Shown: positions 1 through 7,366 of the stretch, piece by piece
How positions within the stretch are numbered: the first letter of the stretch is position 1
How the letters are laid out: every line of letters starts with the position of its first letter
NCBI RefSeq assembly: GCF_030406605.1
Contig: NZ_CP129104.1
Coordinates: 1-64,000 of the forward strand
Direction: 5' to 3'
Source: Curtobacterium sp. 458
Lineage (GTDB): Bacteria; Actinomycetota; Actinomycetes; Actinomycetales; Microbacteriaceae
Length of the DNA stretch: 64,000 nt
Translations under genes and position numbers: made by a program
The notes under the pieces: model-generated
Database searches by the model: none
What the model was told of the DNA's origin: nothing
Seen by the model: the letters and a program-made list of their open reading frames with translations, nothing else

Positions 1-498
1 GCTGCGGGTGAAGACCCGGAACCCGCCGGTGGCGTCCCGCACCGCGATCCCCAACGCGATCCGGGTGTAGAGGTTCCCGCCACGGGAGAGCGCTTCCCGG
101 TACCAGGGCCAGTTCTCGACCTGCCCGCCCCGGACCCAGCGGGAGCCGAGGACGAGGTCGTTGGTGTCGGCGAGTTCGAGCATCCAGGGCAGGTACTCCG
201 GGTGGTGGGAGCCGTCGGCGTCCATCTCGACGAGCTTGCCGTAGCCGTGTTCCAGCCCCCAGGCGAACCCAGCGAGGTAGGCGCCGCCGAGGCCGTCCTT
301 CACGGTGCGGTGCAGCACGTGCACCCGGTCGGTCTCGGTCGCGAGCTGGTCGGCGATGTCACCGGTGCCGTCGGGCGAGTTGTCGTCCACGACCAGCACG
401 TGCACCGACGCGTCCGTGGCCGCGAGCGTGCGCGCCACGATCGCACGGATGTTCTCCGCCTCGTCGTACGTCGGGATGATGACCAGTGACTCGTCCAT
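1..498 (-). CDS. Polyprenol-phosphate mannosyltransferase-like GT2 (partial, C-terminus outside window)
   Basis: The first 166 codons of a family-2 glycosyltransferase of the dolichol/polyprenol monophosphomannose synthase type, which moves mannose from GDP-mannose to a polyprenyl phosphate at the inner face of the membrane. Seen: an N-terminal VIIPTYDEAENI strand, the nucleotide-binding VVDDNSPDGTG (residues 36-46), the metal-binding DAD at 93-95, and GSRW followed by the ATGGFR stretch typical of the family. An AAGGAG Shine-Dalgarno lies just before the ATG at 498. The frame stays open to base 1, so the rest of the domain and any fused acyltransferase or membrane part cannot be seen. Confidence 0.88.
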   Translation of the reverse strand, partial: MDESLVIIPTYDEAENIRAIVARTLAATDASVHVLVVDDNSPDGTGDIADQLATETDRVHVLHRTVKDGLGGAYLAGFAWGLEHGYGKLVEMDADGSHHPEYLPWMLELADTNDLVLGSRWVRGGQVENWPWYREALSRGGNLYTRIALGIAVRDATGGFRVFTRS

Positions 499-630
499 GG
501 TGGTGCTCCTTGCTCGCTGGCCAAGGTACCGGTCGGGCGGTGCGAAGGTGCCGCGACGCCACTTCGAACCCGGACAGGGTCCCTACGAACGGGCTGACCG
601 GTGCCTGGGAGCGGACGCGACCGCACGGAC

Positions 631-671
631 GACGGGAGGCACGGCGCGGAACCCGCACCGTGCCTCCCGTC
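631..671. terminator. GGAGGC-family palindrome, full copy 1
   Basis: Arms 631-644 and 658-671 pair over 14 bp (GACGGGAGGCACGG and its complement) around a 13-nt loop. It sits directly after the stop of the aldo/keto reductase on the minus strand and is placed to terminate it. It belongs to a sequence family found about a dozen times in the window. Confidence 0.7.
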
Positions 672-689
672 CGTCCGCCGGGTCGTCGA

Positions 690-1694
690 TCAGGCGACGC
701 GCGAGGCGGGCGACACCGTCTTCGCGACGTCGCGCTCCGGGATGTCCCCGAGCGCCGCGTCGATCGCGGCCAGCGCGTCGGCGTCGAGCCGCACGCCGGA
801 CGCCTTGACGTTGTCGGTGACCTGCTCCGGGCGCGAGGCCCCGACGATCGCCGAGGCGACGTTCTCGTTCTGCAGGGTCCACGCGATCGCGAGCTGGGCG
901 AGCGTGAGGCCGGCCTCGTCCGCGACGGGCTGCAGGCGCTGCACGGCCTCGAGGACCTCGTCGCGCATGAACCGCTTGATCATGTCGGCGCCGCCCTTCT
1001 CGTCGGTGGCGCGCGAGCCCTCCGGCAGCGGCTGACCCGGCTTGTACTTGCCGGTCAGCACGCCCTGCGCGATGGGCGACCAGACGATCTGCGACAGGCC
1101 GAGCTGCTTCGAGGCCGGGACGACCTCGCCCTCGATGACCCGCCACAGCATCGAGTACTGCGGCTGGTTCGAGATGAGCTGGAAGCCGAGCTCCTTCGCG
1201 AGCGCGGCGCCGGCGCGGATCTGCTCGGCGTTCCACTCGCTGACGCCGATGTAGAGCGCCTTGCCCTGCCGGACCACGTCGGCGAAGGCCTGCATGGTCT
1301 CCTCGAGCGGCGTCTCGTGGTCGTACCGGTGCGCCTGGTAGAGGTCGACGTAGTCCGTCTGGAGGCGCTCGAGCGACCCGTCGATCGACTCGAGGATGTG
1401 CTTGCGGCTGAGGCCGGTGTCGTTGTGCCCCTTCGGCCCGGTCGGCCAGTACACCTTCGTGAAGACCTCGAGGGACTGCCGACGCTCCCCCTTGAGCGCT
1501 TCGCCCAGGACGGTCTCGGCGGCGGTGTTGGCGTAGGTGTCGGCCGTGTCGAACGTGGTGATGCCGGCGTCGAGCGCTGCCCGCACGCACTGGGACGCGA
1601 CGTCGTTCTCGACCTGCGATCCGTGCGTCAGCCAGTTGCCGTAGGTGATCTCGGAGATCTTGAGTCCGGAGTTGCCCAGGTACCTGAATTCCAT
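690..1694 (-). CDS. Aldo/keto reductase
   Basis: A 334-residue NADPH-dependent aldo/keto reductase in the group related to potassium-channel beta subunits. The catalytic tetrad is visible: D49 and Y54 in FDTADTY, K80 in FTKVYW and H122 in YQAHRYD. The late NADPH-binding segment IVGASRPEQV is also present. The true carbonyl substrate cannot be read from the sequence. The start is fixed by a TAGCGT -10 box seven bases before the ATG with no Shine-Dalgarno, so the transcript is probably leaderless. It is divergent from the YceI gene, and the shared spacer holds a MarR-type operator. Confidence 0.92.
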   Translation of the reverse strand: MEFRYLGNSGLKISEITYGNWLTHGSQVENDVASQCVRAALDAGITTFDTADTYANTAAETVLGEALKGERRQSLEVFTKVYWPTGPKGHNDTGLSRKHILESIDGSLERLQTDYVDLYQAHRYDHETPLEETMQAFADVVRQGKALYIGVSEWNAEQIRAGAALAKELGFQLISNQPQYSMLWRVIEGEVVPASKQLGLSQIVWSPIAQGVLTGKYKPGQPLPEGSRATDEKGGADMIKRFMRDEVLEAVQRLQPVADEAGLTLAQLAIAWTLQNENVASAIVGASRPEQVTDNVKASGVRLDADALAAIDAALGDIPERDVAKTVSPASRVA

Positions 1695-1701
1695 GGTCCC
1701 G

Positions 1702-1707
1702 ACGCTA
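1702..1707 (-). promoter_or_regulatory. -10 box of leaderless aldo/keto reductase promoter
   Basis: TAGCGT on the minus strand, seven bases before the ATG at 1694. This spacing puts the transcription start at or next to the start codon. Confidence 0.6.
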
Positions 1708-1776
1708 CTGGCTCATGCGGCGGCCAGAGGGGCAGTGCCGGTACCCGTGAGCGTGATGCTACCTGTTCGGGAAGAA

Positions 1777-1796
1777 TTGGTTGACGCTTCAACCAA
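1777..1796. promoter_or_regulatory. MarR-type operator
   Basis: A perfect inverted repeat, TTGGTTGA-CGCT-TCAACCAA, in the spacer between the divergent aldo/keto reductase and YceI genes. TTGA(N)TCAA palindromes of this form are typical MarR/OhrR-family operators. It covers the -35 box of the YceI promoter, so binding would repress that promoter directly. No marR gene is next to it. Confidence 0.7.
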
Positions 1797-1809
1797 ACAG
1801 GTGCAGAAT
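1781..1809 (+). promoter_or_regulatory. YceI promoter
   Basis: TTGACG (1781-1786) and CAGAAT (1804-1809) are separated by 17 bp. The -35 lies inside the operator palindrome. A leader of about 75 nt with GAAGGA before the ATG follows. Confidence 0.6.
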
Positions 1810-1889
1810 GGCGTACAGTTCAAGTCGATGCAGGCGCATGGAACACTCCGCGCCGCTCGGGACCGCAGACACCGTTCGAAGGACACACC

Positions 1890-2450
1890 ATGACGCTCAC
1901 CGCTTCCGCCATCCCCGGCTACCAGACCGGTACCTGGAAGATCGACCCGACGCACTCCGAGGTCACCTTCTCGGTCCGCCACCTCGCGATCAGCAAGGTC
2001 AAGGGCTCGTTCGAGCGCTTCGACGCCACGCTCGTCACCGCCGAGAACCCGCTCGACTCGACCCTCGAGGCCTCGATCGACGTCGCCAGCGTCAACACCA
2101 ACCAGCAGCAGCGCGACCAGCACCTCGCGACCGGCGACTTCTTCCTCGCCGAGGAGCACCCGCAGATGACCTTCCGATCGACCGGCATCCGCGAGGACGG
2201 CGACGACATGCTCATCGACGGCGAGCTCTCGCTCCGTGGCGTCACCAAGAACGTGACCCTCAAGACCGAGTTCGGCGGCGTCACCACCGACGGCTACGGC
2301 CAGGTCAAGCTCGGCGCCGAGGCGACGACCAAGATCGACCGCACCGAGTTCGGTGTGAACTGGAACGCCGCGCTCGAGGCCGGTGGCTTCACGCTCGGCA
2401 ACGACGTGACGATCAACCTCGACGTGCAGTTCGTCCTCCAGGCGGCCTGA
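1890..2450 (+). CDS. YceI family protein
   Basis: 186 residues; a YceI-like lipocalin-type beta barrel. Family hallmarks are the start of the barrel (TWKIDPTHSEVTFSVRHL), an FEGxxA-like turn (KGSFERFDATL) and the late IDRTEFGVNW motif. Family members bind long isoprenoid or amide lipids; the ligand here is unknown. There is no signal peptide, so it is probably cytoplasmic. GAAGGA precedes the ATG by eight bases. Expression is likely controlled by the upstream MarR-type operator, often seen for yceI genes induced by solvents, quinones or hypochlorite-like stress (inference). Confidence 0.93.
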   Translation: MTLTASAIPGYQTGTWKIDPTHSEVTFSVRHLAISKVKGSFERFDATLVTAENPLDSTLEASIDVASVNTNQQQRDQHLATGDFFLAEEHPQMTFRSTGIREDGDDMLIDGELSLRGVTKNVTLKTEFGGVTTDGYGQVKLGAEATTKIDRTEFGVNWNAALEAGGFTLGNDVTINLDVQFVLQAA

Positions 2451-2556
2451 GCACCACACACCCCGGCGACACCGGTCCGGCCGGTCGCCCGAGCCTGAGG
2501 TCCGCCTGACCCGCGCGACCTGAGGACACCGAACAGCAGTACTGCAGTACCCGCCT

Positions 2557-2594
2557 CGACGCCCCGACTCCTCCCCCACGGAGCCGGGGCGTCG
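2557..2594 (+). terminator. YceI terminator hairpin
   Basis: CGACGCCCCG (2557-2566) pairs with CGGGGCGTCG (2585-2594), and an inner ACTCC/GGAG pair adds to the stem. The next bases are GTCGTGTC, without a T run, as is usual in high-GC actinobacteria. Confidence 0.65.
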
Positions 2595-2657
2595 TCGTGT
2601 CCGGAGGTCGTGTCCACAGATCGGCCGGCGGCCGCTCGTCGAGGGGGCCCGGCGCAG

Positions 2658-2663
2658 TAGCGT
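2658..2663 (+). promoter_or_regulatory. -10 box for the TIGR03086-like gene
   Basis: TAGCGT, followed by a leader of about 140 nt before the ATG at 2807. The long leader is unusual in this window. Confidence 0.4.
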
Positions 2664-2723
2664 GTGGGGCACGGGAATCGCCCGACCCGAACACGGGTTC
2701 CGGTTCGTGGCGTCCACCGCCGC

Positions 2724-2789
2724 CACACGACCGGCACACAGAACGACCGGCACGACGGAACGACCCGCACCTCGGAACGACCCGCACCA
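2724..2789 (+). repeat. Four degenerate 17-bp tandem repeats in a leader
   Basis: Units begin near 2724, 2739, 2756 and 2773. The last two (2756-2772 and 2773-2789) are identical except for the final base and share the core GGAACGACCCGCACC. The array ends a few bases before the Shine-Dalgarno. Confidence 0.7.
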
Positions 2790-2806
2790 CGGACAGGAGC
2801 ACCCGC

Positions 2807-3373
2807 ATGGCCACCGACTGGATCGCACTGCAGGCCCTCGCCGCCGCCGAGTTCGGCCGCCGCGTCGCCGCAGTCACCGACTGGGACGCCCCCACCCCCG
2901 ACTCCGAGTGGACCACCCGCGACCTCGTCGCACACGTGGTCGACGAGCAGCGGTGGATCCCCCTGCTCCTGACCGGGTGCGAGTACGCCCAGGCCGAGGC
3001 CGACCTCGAACCGATCGGCGACGACCTGACCGCCGAGTGGTCGAAGCACGCCTCCCGTGCGACCGAGGCCTGGCGCGACGCCCCGGCCGACGTCCCGGTG
3101 CACCTCAGCACCGACGTCGTCCCCGCGCACGAGTACCTCGCCGAGCAGACGAGCGACATCACGATCCACACGTGGGACCTCGCGCGCGCCACGGGATCGG
3201 ACGAGACGCTCCCGGACGAGCTGGTCGAGGCCGTGTGGCACCGGTTCGAGCCCAAGATCGAGGACCTCGCCGCCACCGGCCTCTACGCCCCGCCGGTCCG
3301 GGTCCCCGACGACGCACCGCTGCAGGTCCGGCTCCTCGCGGTCACAGGGCGTGATGCCAGGGTGGACGCATGA
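2807..3373 (+). CDS. TIGR03086-type metal-binding / maleylpyruvate-isomerase-like protein
   Basis: 188 residues in the DinB-like four-helix fold of mycothiol-dependent maleylpyruvate isomerases. Seen: WTTRDLVAHVVDEQRW with the first metal His, and HEYLAEQTSDITIHTWDLARATG with the second metal site. Actinobacterial members are mycothiol-dependent transferases or unknown metal proteins; the reaction here is not known. The ATG at 2807 was chosen over upstream starts because AGGAG ends seven bases before it and homology begins there. It overlaps the next gene by four bases (ATGA), so the two are translationally coupled. Confidence 0.85.
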   Translation: MATDWIALQALAAAEFGRRVAAVTDWDAPTPDSEWTTRDLVAHVVDEQRWIPLLLTGCEYAQAEADLEPIGDDLTAEWSKHASRATEAWRDAPADVPVHLSTDVVPAHEYLAEQTSDITIHTWDLARATGSDETLPDELVEAVWHRFEPKIEDLAATGLYAPPVRVPDDAPLQVRLLAVTGRDARVDA

Positions 3374-4359
3374 CCACCGCCACCACCCGACTCGGCGCCA
3401 CAGGCCTCGAGATCAGCAGCGTGATCCTCGGCATGATGTCCTACGGCGACCCGGCGAAGGGGTCGCACGAGTGGAGCGTCGGCATCGACGAGGCCCGCCC
3501 GTTCGTGCGCCGCGCGTACGAGGCAGGCATCACGACGTTCGACACCGCGAACGTGTACTCCGCCGGCAGCAGCGAGGAGATCACGGGCCAGCTCCTCAAG
3601 GAGGTCGCCCCGCGCGAGGACGTCCAGGTCTTCACGAAGGTGTTCAACCGGATGCGGCCGGGTCGCAACGGCGCCGGGCTCTCCCGCGCGGCGATCATGC
3701 ACGAGATCGACGCCTCACTGACCCGCCTCGGCACCGACTACGTCGACCTGTACCAGATCCATCGCTTCGACCCGCACACGCCGGTCGAGGAGACGATGGA
3801 GGCACTGCACGACGTCGTCAAGGCCGGCAAGGCGCGCTACATCGGCGCGAGCAGCATGTGGGCGTGGCAGTTCGCCGAGATGCAGCACGTCGCCGAACTG
3901 CACGGCTGGACGCGGTTCGTCGCCATGCAGGACCAGTACAACCTCCTCGAGCGCGAGGAAGAGCGCGAGATGCACCCGTTCTGCGCCCACACCGGCGTCG
4001 GCGTGATCCCGTGGAGCCCCCTCGCCCGCGGCCGGCTCACCCGCCCGTGGGACGCGCAGGGCTCAGGCTCGCGCGCCGACACCGACGAGTTCGGCAAGAC
4101 CCTCTACCGGCAGGACGAGGACGCGAACCGCGCGATCGTCGAGGCGGTCGCGCAGGTCGCCGACGAGCGCCGCGTGCCGATGGCACAGGTCGCCCTCGCG
4201 TGGGTCGCGGGCCGGTCCGTGGTGAGCGCGCCGATCGTCGGTGCGACGAAGGAACACCACATCGACGACGCGGTCGCCGCGTCCGCGATGGAGCTGACCG
4301 CGGACGAGGTCGCGCGGCTCGAGCAGGCGTACACGCCCCGGGTGCCTTCCGGGTTCTGA
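3370..4359 (+). CDS. Aldo/keto reductase
   Basis: 329 residues, a second aldo/keto reductase from the same broad group as the one at 690-1694. The tetrad is D58, Y63 (FDTANVY), K90 (FTKVF) and H131 (YQIHRF), with the NADPH-binding IVGATKEHH near the C-terminus. It is co-transcribed with the TIGR03086-like gene through an ATGA overlap, suggesting joint handling of a reactive carbonyl or a mycothiol adduct (inference). The hairpin at 4373-4416 follows its stop. Confidence 0.92.
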   Translation: MTTATTRLGATGLEISSVILGMMSYGDPAKGSHEWSVGIDEARPFVRRAYEAGITTFDTANVYSAGSSEEITGQLLKEVAPREDVQVFTKVFNRMRPGRNGAGLSRAAIMHEIDASLTRLGTDYVDLYQIHRFDPHTPVEETMEALHDVVKAGKARYIGASSMWAWQFAEMQHVAELHGWTRFVAMQDQYNLLEREEEREMHPFCAHTGVGVIPWSPLARGRLTRPWDAQGSGSRADTDEFGKTLYRQDEDANRAIVEAVAQVADERRVPMAQVALAWVAGRSVVSAPIVGATKEHHIDDAVAASAMELTADEVARLEQAYTPRVPSGF

Positions 4360-4372
4360 CGCTCGCACCGGA

Positions 4373-4416
4373 CGGCCTGGAGGCTCGGGGCGGGCCCGCA
4401 CCGCGCCTCCAGGCCG
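4373..4416. terminator. GGAGGC-family palindrome, full copy 2
   Basis: CGGCCTGGAGGC (4373-4384) pairs with 4405-4416 over 12 bp; the loop is itself GC-rich and partly pairs. It lies between convergent genes and can terminate both. Confidence 0.65.
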
Positions 4417-4461
4417 ACGGCGGGTCGCGTCTTCCCCACGTCAGGGGCGGGATCGCGGACG

Positions 4462-4560
4462 AGGACGCCGCAGCGGACTAGGACGCCGCAGCGGACCCAG
4501 CCGACCCCGCCGGCTCAGCCGACCCCGCCGGCTCAGCCGACCCCGCCGGCTCAGCCGACT
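4462..4560. repeat. 18-bp tandem repeats across a gene end
   Basis: Two 18-bp copies (4462-4479, 4480-4497) are followed by three and a half copies of a different 18-bp unit (4498-4560). The second set encodes a repeated SAEPAG tail of the MpaB-like protein. The TAG stop (4478-4480) falls on the junction of the two first-type copies and depends on one base that differs between them. Confidence 0.85.
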
Positions 4561-5464
4561 CCGCTGCGAGCCGCGCGATGCGCCGCCTCGCCGCCGTCTC
4601 CGTGTCCGGCCGCCCGCCGAGGACGCCGGTCATCCCGTCGATGACGAGCCCCGCTGCCCGACGCGACGGGAACTCCAGCGGCCCCACGGTCGGCACCCGG
4701 AGGTCGAGCATCTCCCGGTGCCGCGGGTCGAGCGTCGACACCGCCCCCGCGAAGAGCGCCCGGTAGCCCGGTCGGAGCAGCTTCGCGAGCGGCGGGTCCT
4801 TGATGAACCGCACGACCTCGTGGGTGCGCGCCGTCGCGACGAGTTCGCCGCGCTCGAGGTAGCCGTCCATCTGCGCCCGGAGCTCGGCTTCGGACTCCGG
4901 GGCGTCCGTCACGCCCATGAGGTGTCCGGCGGTCGCCCACTCCCGTACGTACGCGTCGGGCCCGCCGGGGATCGGCTCACCCCACGTCTGGGCACTGCGG
5001 AGGAAGGCATCCGTGAACGCCAGGTGCACCCAGCGCGCGAGGTCCGGGTCGTTCGCCGCGTACGGCCGCGACACCCCGTGTCCGTCGACGTACTCACCCC
5101 GGACCTTCTCGTGCAACCGCACGACCCAGGCGCTCGCGTGCTCCGCCGCGGCCCGGTCGCCGTGCGAGACGGTGTAGATCCACCGGATGGTGCCGGCGAG
5201 CCGCCCGAACGGGTCCTCGCGGTAGCGCGAGTGGTCGACCACACCGGCGAGCGCACCCGGGTGGAGTGCCTGGACCAGCAGCGCCCGGACGCCCGCGAGC
5301 ACGGTCTGCCGGCCGCCGTGGACGCTCCACGTCGCGGACCCGGGGCCGAAGTACCCGGCGTCAGAGCCCTGCTCGAGGGCGTCGATCCACTCGGGACGGC
5401 CGGGAGAGCCGCCGGTGAAGGTGTCGTCGAGTCGGGAGCGGAAGGCGTTCGAGAGCGAGGCCAT
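4478..5464 (-). CDS. Oxygenase MpaB family protein (DUF2236)
   Basis: 328 residues, DUF2236/rubber-oxygenase-like fold. The family uses a buried heme b in an all-helical domain; known members include latex-clearing protein and fungal MpaB. Seen here: WSVHGGRQTVLAGVRALLVQALHPGALAGV and the conserved AFTDAFL and RFIKDPP segments. The tail after about residue 300 is a simple repeat of SAEPAG encoded by 18-bp DNA repeats, so its length probably varies between strains. The substrate is unknown. It is divergent from the acyl-CoA ligase. The start is an ATG with no clear Shine-Dalgarno. Confidence 0.85.
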   Translation of the reverse strand: MASLSNAFRSRLDDTFTGGSPGRPEWIDALEQGSDAGYFGPGSATWSVHGGRQTVLAGVRALLVQALHPGALAGVVDHSRYREDPFGRLAGTIRWIYTVSHGDRAAAEHASAWVVRLHEKVRGEYVDGHGVSRPYAANDPDLARWVHLAFTDAFLRSAQTWGEPIPGGPDAYVREWATAGHLMGVTDAPESEAELRAQMDGYLERGELVATARTHEVVRFIKDPPLAKLLRPGYRALFAGAVSTLDPRHREMLDLRVPTVGPLEFPSRRAAGLVIDGMTGVLGGRPDTETAARRRIARLAAESAEPAGSAEPAGSAEPAGSAGSAAAS

Positions 5465-5549
5465 GCCCCCATGTTCCGTCCCGCCCCTGACACTCCGCCG
5501 AGGGATCGTCGCAGCGCGGCACCTCCCAGGCGCCCTGGGGCCCGGCCGC

Positions 5550-5555
5550 TAGGTT
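5550..5555 (+). promoter_or_regulatory. -10 box of leaderless acyl-CoA ligase promoter
   Basis: TAGGTT, seven bases before the GTG at 5563. It decides the start: the in-frame TTG at 5554 would lie inside the promoter. Confidence 0.6.
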
Positions 5556-5562
5556 GGACGGC

Positions 5563-7248
5563 GTGAGCATCGACACGCCTCGTCCCTGGCTTGCCTCGTA
5601 CGCCCCGGGGGTCCCGCACGACATCGACGAGCCGACGGGCTCCCTGTACGACCTGGTCGAGGAGTCCGCACGGCGGTTCCCGAAGCGCGTCGCCCTGGAG
5701 TTCTTCGGCCGCACGACGACCTACGCCGAACTCGAGGAGCAGGTGCTCCGCGCCGCGAACGGCCTGCGCAAGGCCGGCGTCACGGCGGGCGACCGGGTGG
5801 CGATCGTCCTGCCGAACTGCCCCCAGCACGTCGTCGCGTTCTACGCCGCCCTCCGGCTCGGCGCGATCGTCGTCGAGCACAACCCGCTGTACACCCCGCG
5901 CGAGCTCCGCCACCAGTTCGAGGACCACGGCGCGAAGGTCGCGATCGTGTGGGACAAGTCCGTCGCCACCGTGCAGGACTTCCCGGCCGACGTGGCGCTC
6001 GACACGATCGTCTCCGTCGACCTCACCCGGGCGATGCCCCGCAGCACGCGGCTGGCGCTGTCGCTGCCGGTCGCGAAGGCCCGCGAGAGCCGCGCGAAGC
6101 TCACCACGAAGGTCCGCGGCACGACGAGGTGGGACGACCTCGTCGGGAACCGGAAGCTCGCGAAGCGGCACCCGCGCCCGGCGACCGACGCGGTCGCGCT
6201 GATCCAGTACACCTCCGGGACGACGGGCACGCCGAAGGGCGCGGTGCTGACGCACGGCAACCTCATCGCCAACGCCGCACAGGCACGGGCGTGGGTCCCG
6301 CAGATCCGCCGCGGCGACAACACCGTCTACGCGGTCCTGCCGATGTTCCACGCCTACGGCCTCACGCTCTGCCTGACCTTCGCGATGAGCATGGCCTCCC
6401 GGCTCGTGCTCTTCCCGGCGTTCGACCCGGCCCTCGTGCTCAAGGCCATGCGGAAGCACCCGCCGACCTTCCTCCCGGCCGTGCCCCCGATCTACGCTCG
6501 ACTGCAGCACGCGGCAGACTCGGCGAAGGTCTCGCTCGAGGGCATCGAGATCGGCATCTCCGGCGCCATGCCACTGTCGCAGGACGTCGTCGAGCCGTGG
6601 GAGGCCCGCACCGGCGGCTACCTCGTCGAGGGCTACGGGCTGTCCGAGTGCTCCCCCGTGCTCATGGCGAACCCGGTGTCACCGGAGCGCCGACTCGGCT
6701 CGATCGGCCTCCCGCTGTCGTCGACCGAGGCACGCGTCGCCGACCCGGACGACGCCACGAAGATCCTCGGGACCGGCGAGGCCGGCGAGCTCCAGGTCCG
6801 CGGCCCGCAGGTGTTCCGGGGCTACTGGGGCAAGGCGGAGGCCACGGACGAGGTCTTCACCGCCGACGGCTGGTTCCGCACCGGCGACATCGTCGCGATC
6901 GACCCCGACGGCTACGTCCGGATCGTCGACCGCCTCAAGGAACTCATCATCACCGGTGGGTTCAACGTCTCACCGTCCGAGGTCGAGGACACCCTCATGC
7001 GCCACCCCAGCGTGCGCGAGGTCGCGGTGGTGGGCATCACGCAGGGCGGCAACGAGCAGGTCGTCGCCGCGGTCGTCCCGAAGGACCCGTCGTCGTTCGA
7101 CGCGGACGCGCTCCGTGCGTGGTCGCGCGAGCACCTCACCCCGTACAAGGTGCCGCGGCGCATCGTCGTGGTCGAGGATCTCCCCCGTTCCATGATCGGG
7201 AAGGTGCTGCGCCGCAAGGTGCGCGACCAGATCACCGGCGGCTCCTGA
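5563..7248 (+). CDS. Long-chain fatty-acid-CoA ligase (AMP-binding)
   Basis: 561 residues of the adenylate-forming superfamily; activates a carboxylate with ATP and joins it to coenzyme A. Core motifs in order: P-loop YTSGTTGTPKGAVLTH (about residue 215), the MFHAYG acyl-pocket motif, YGLSECSP, GWFRTGDI, DRLKELIITGGFNVSPSEVE, and the late catalytic Lys in IGKVLRRKV. Length and motifs fit FadD-type long-chain ligases rather than acetyl-CoA synthetase. It stands alone, followed by a perfect palindrome. The GTG start is supported by the leaderless promoter spacing. Confidence 0.92.
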   Translation: MSIDTPRPWLASYAPGVPHDIDEPTGSLYDLVEESARRFPKRVALEFFGRTTTYAELEEQVLRAANGLRKAGVTAGDRVAIVLPNCPQHVVAFYAALRLGAIVVEHNPLYTPRELRHQFEDHGAKVAIVWDKSVATVQDFPADVALDTIVSVDLTRAMPRSTRLALSLPVAKARESRAKLTTKVRGTTRWDDLVGNRKLAKRHPRPATDAVALIQYTSGTTGTPKGAVLTHGNLIANAAQARAWVPQIRRGDNTVYAVLPMFHAYGLTLCLTFAMSMASRLVLFPAFDPALVLKAMRKHPPTFLPAVPPIYARLQHAADSAKVSLEGIEIGISGAMPLSQDVVEPWEARTGGYLVEGYGLSECSPVLMANPVSPERRLGSIGLPLSSTEARVADPDDATKILGTGEAGELQVRGPQVFRGYWGKAEATDEVFTADGWFRTGDIVAIDPDGYVRIVDRLKELIITGGFNVSPSEVEDTLMRHPSVREVAVVGITQGGNEQVVAAVVPKDPSSFDADALRAWSREHLTPYKVPRRIVVVEDLPRSMIGKVLRRKVRDQITGGS

Positions 7249-7266
7249 CGCGACCGGCACGAAGCC

Positions 7267-7302
7267 CGGGAGGCCCGTGGCGGCGCCGCCACGGGCCTCC
7301 CG
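7267..7302. terminator. GGAGGC-family palindrome, full copy 3
   Basis: A perfect 36-bp palindrome centred between 7284 and 7285, containing GGGAGGCCCGTGGCGGC and its complement. It lies between the convergent acyl-CoA ligase and APC permease genes. Confidence 0.75.
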
Positions 7303-7366
7303 TCCGTTTCGCGGTCACGTCCATGGCGTGCACCGTCACGTCGACGGCGCGCGCCGTCTCGTCGCG

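Larger units (their letters stand above)
2451..2806. other. 356-bp intergenic region with terminator, promoter and leader repeats
   Basis: This gap holds the terminator of the YceI gene (2557-2594), a TAGCGT -10 box (2658-2663) and a leader of about 140 nt with four degenerate 17-bp repeats (2724-2789). I see no credible gene in it. Confidence 0.6.

Noticed and set aside
2807..3373. The longer start at 2597 for the TIGR03086-like protein
   Set aside because: The extra 70 residues are low-complexity, overlap the promoter and repeats, and the Shine-Dalgarno fits ATG 2807.
4462..4560. Possible CRISPR-like array
   Set aside because: Units are 18 bp with no spacers and in part code for protein; simple tandem repeats.
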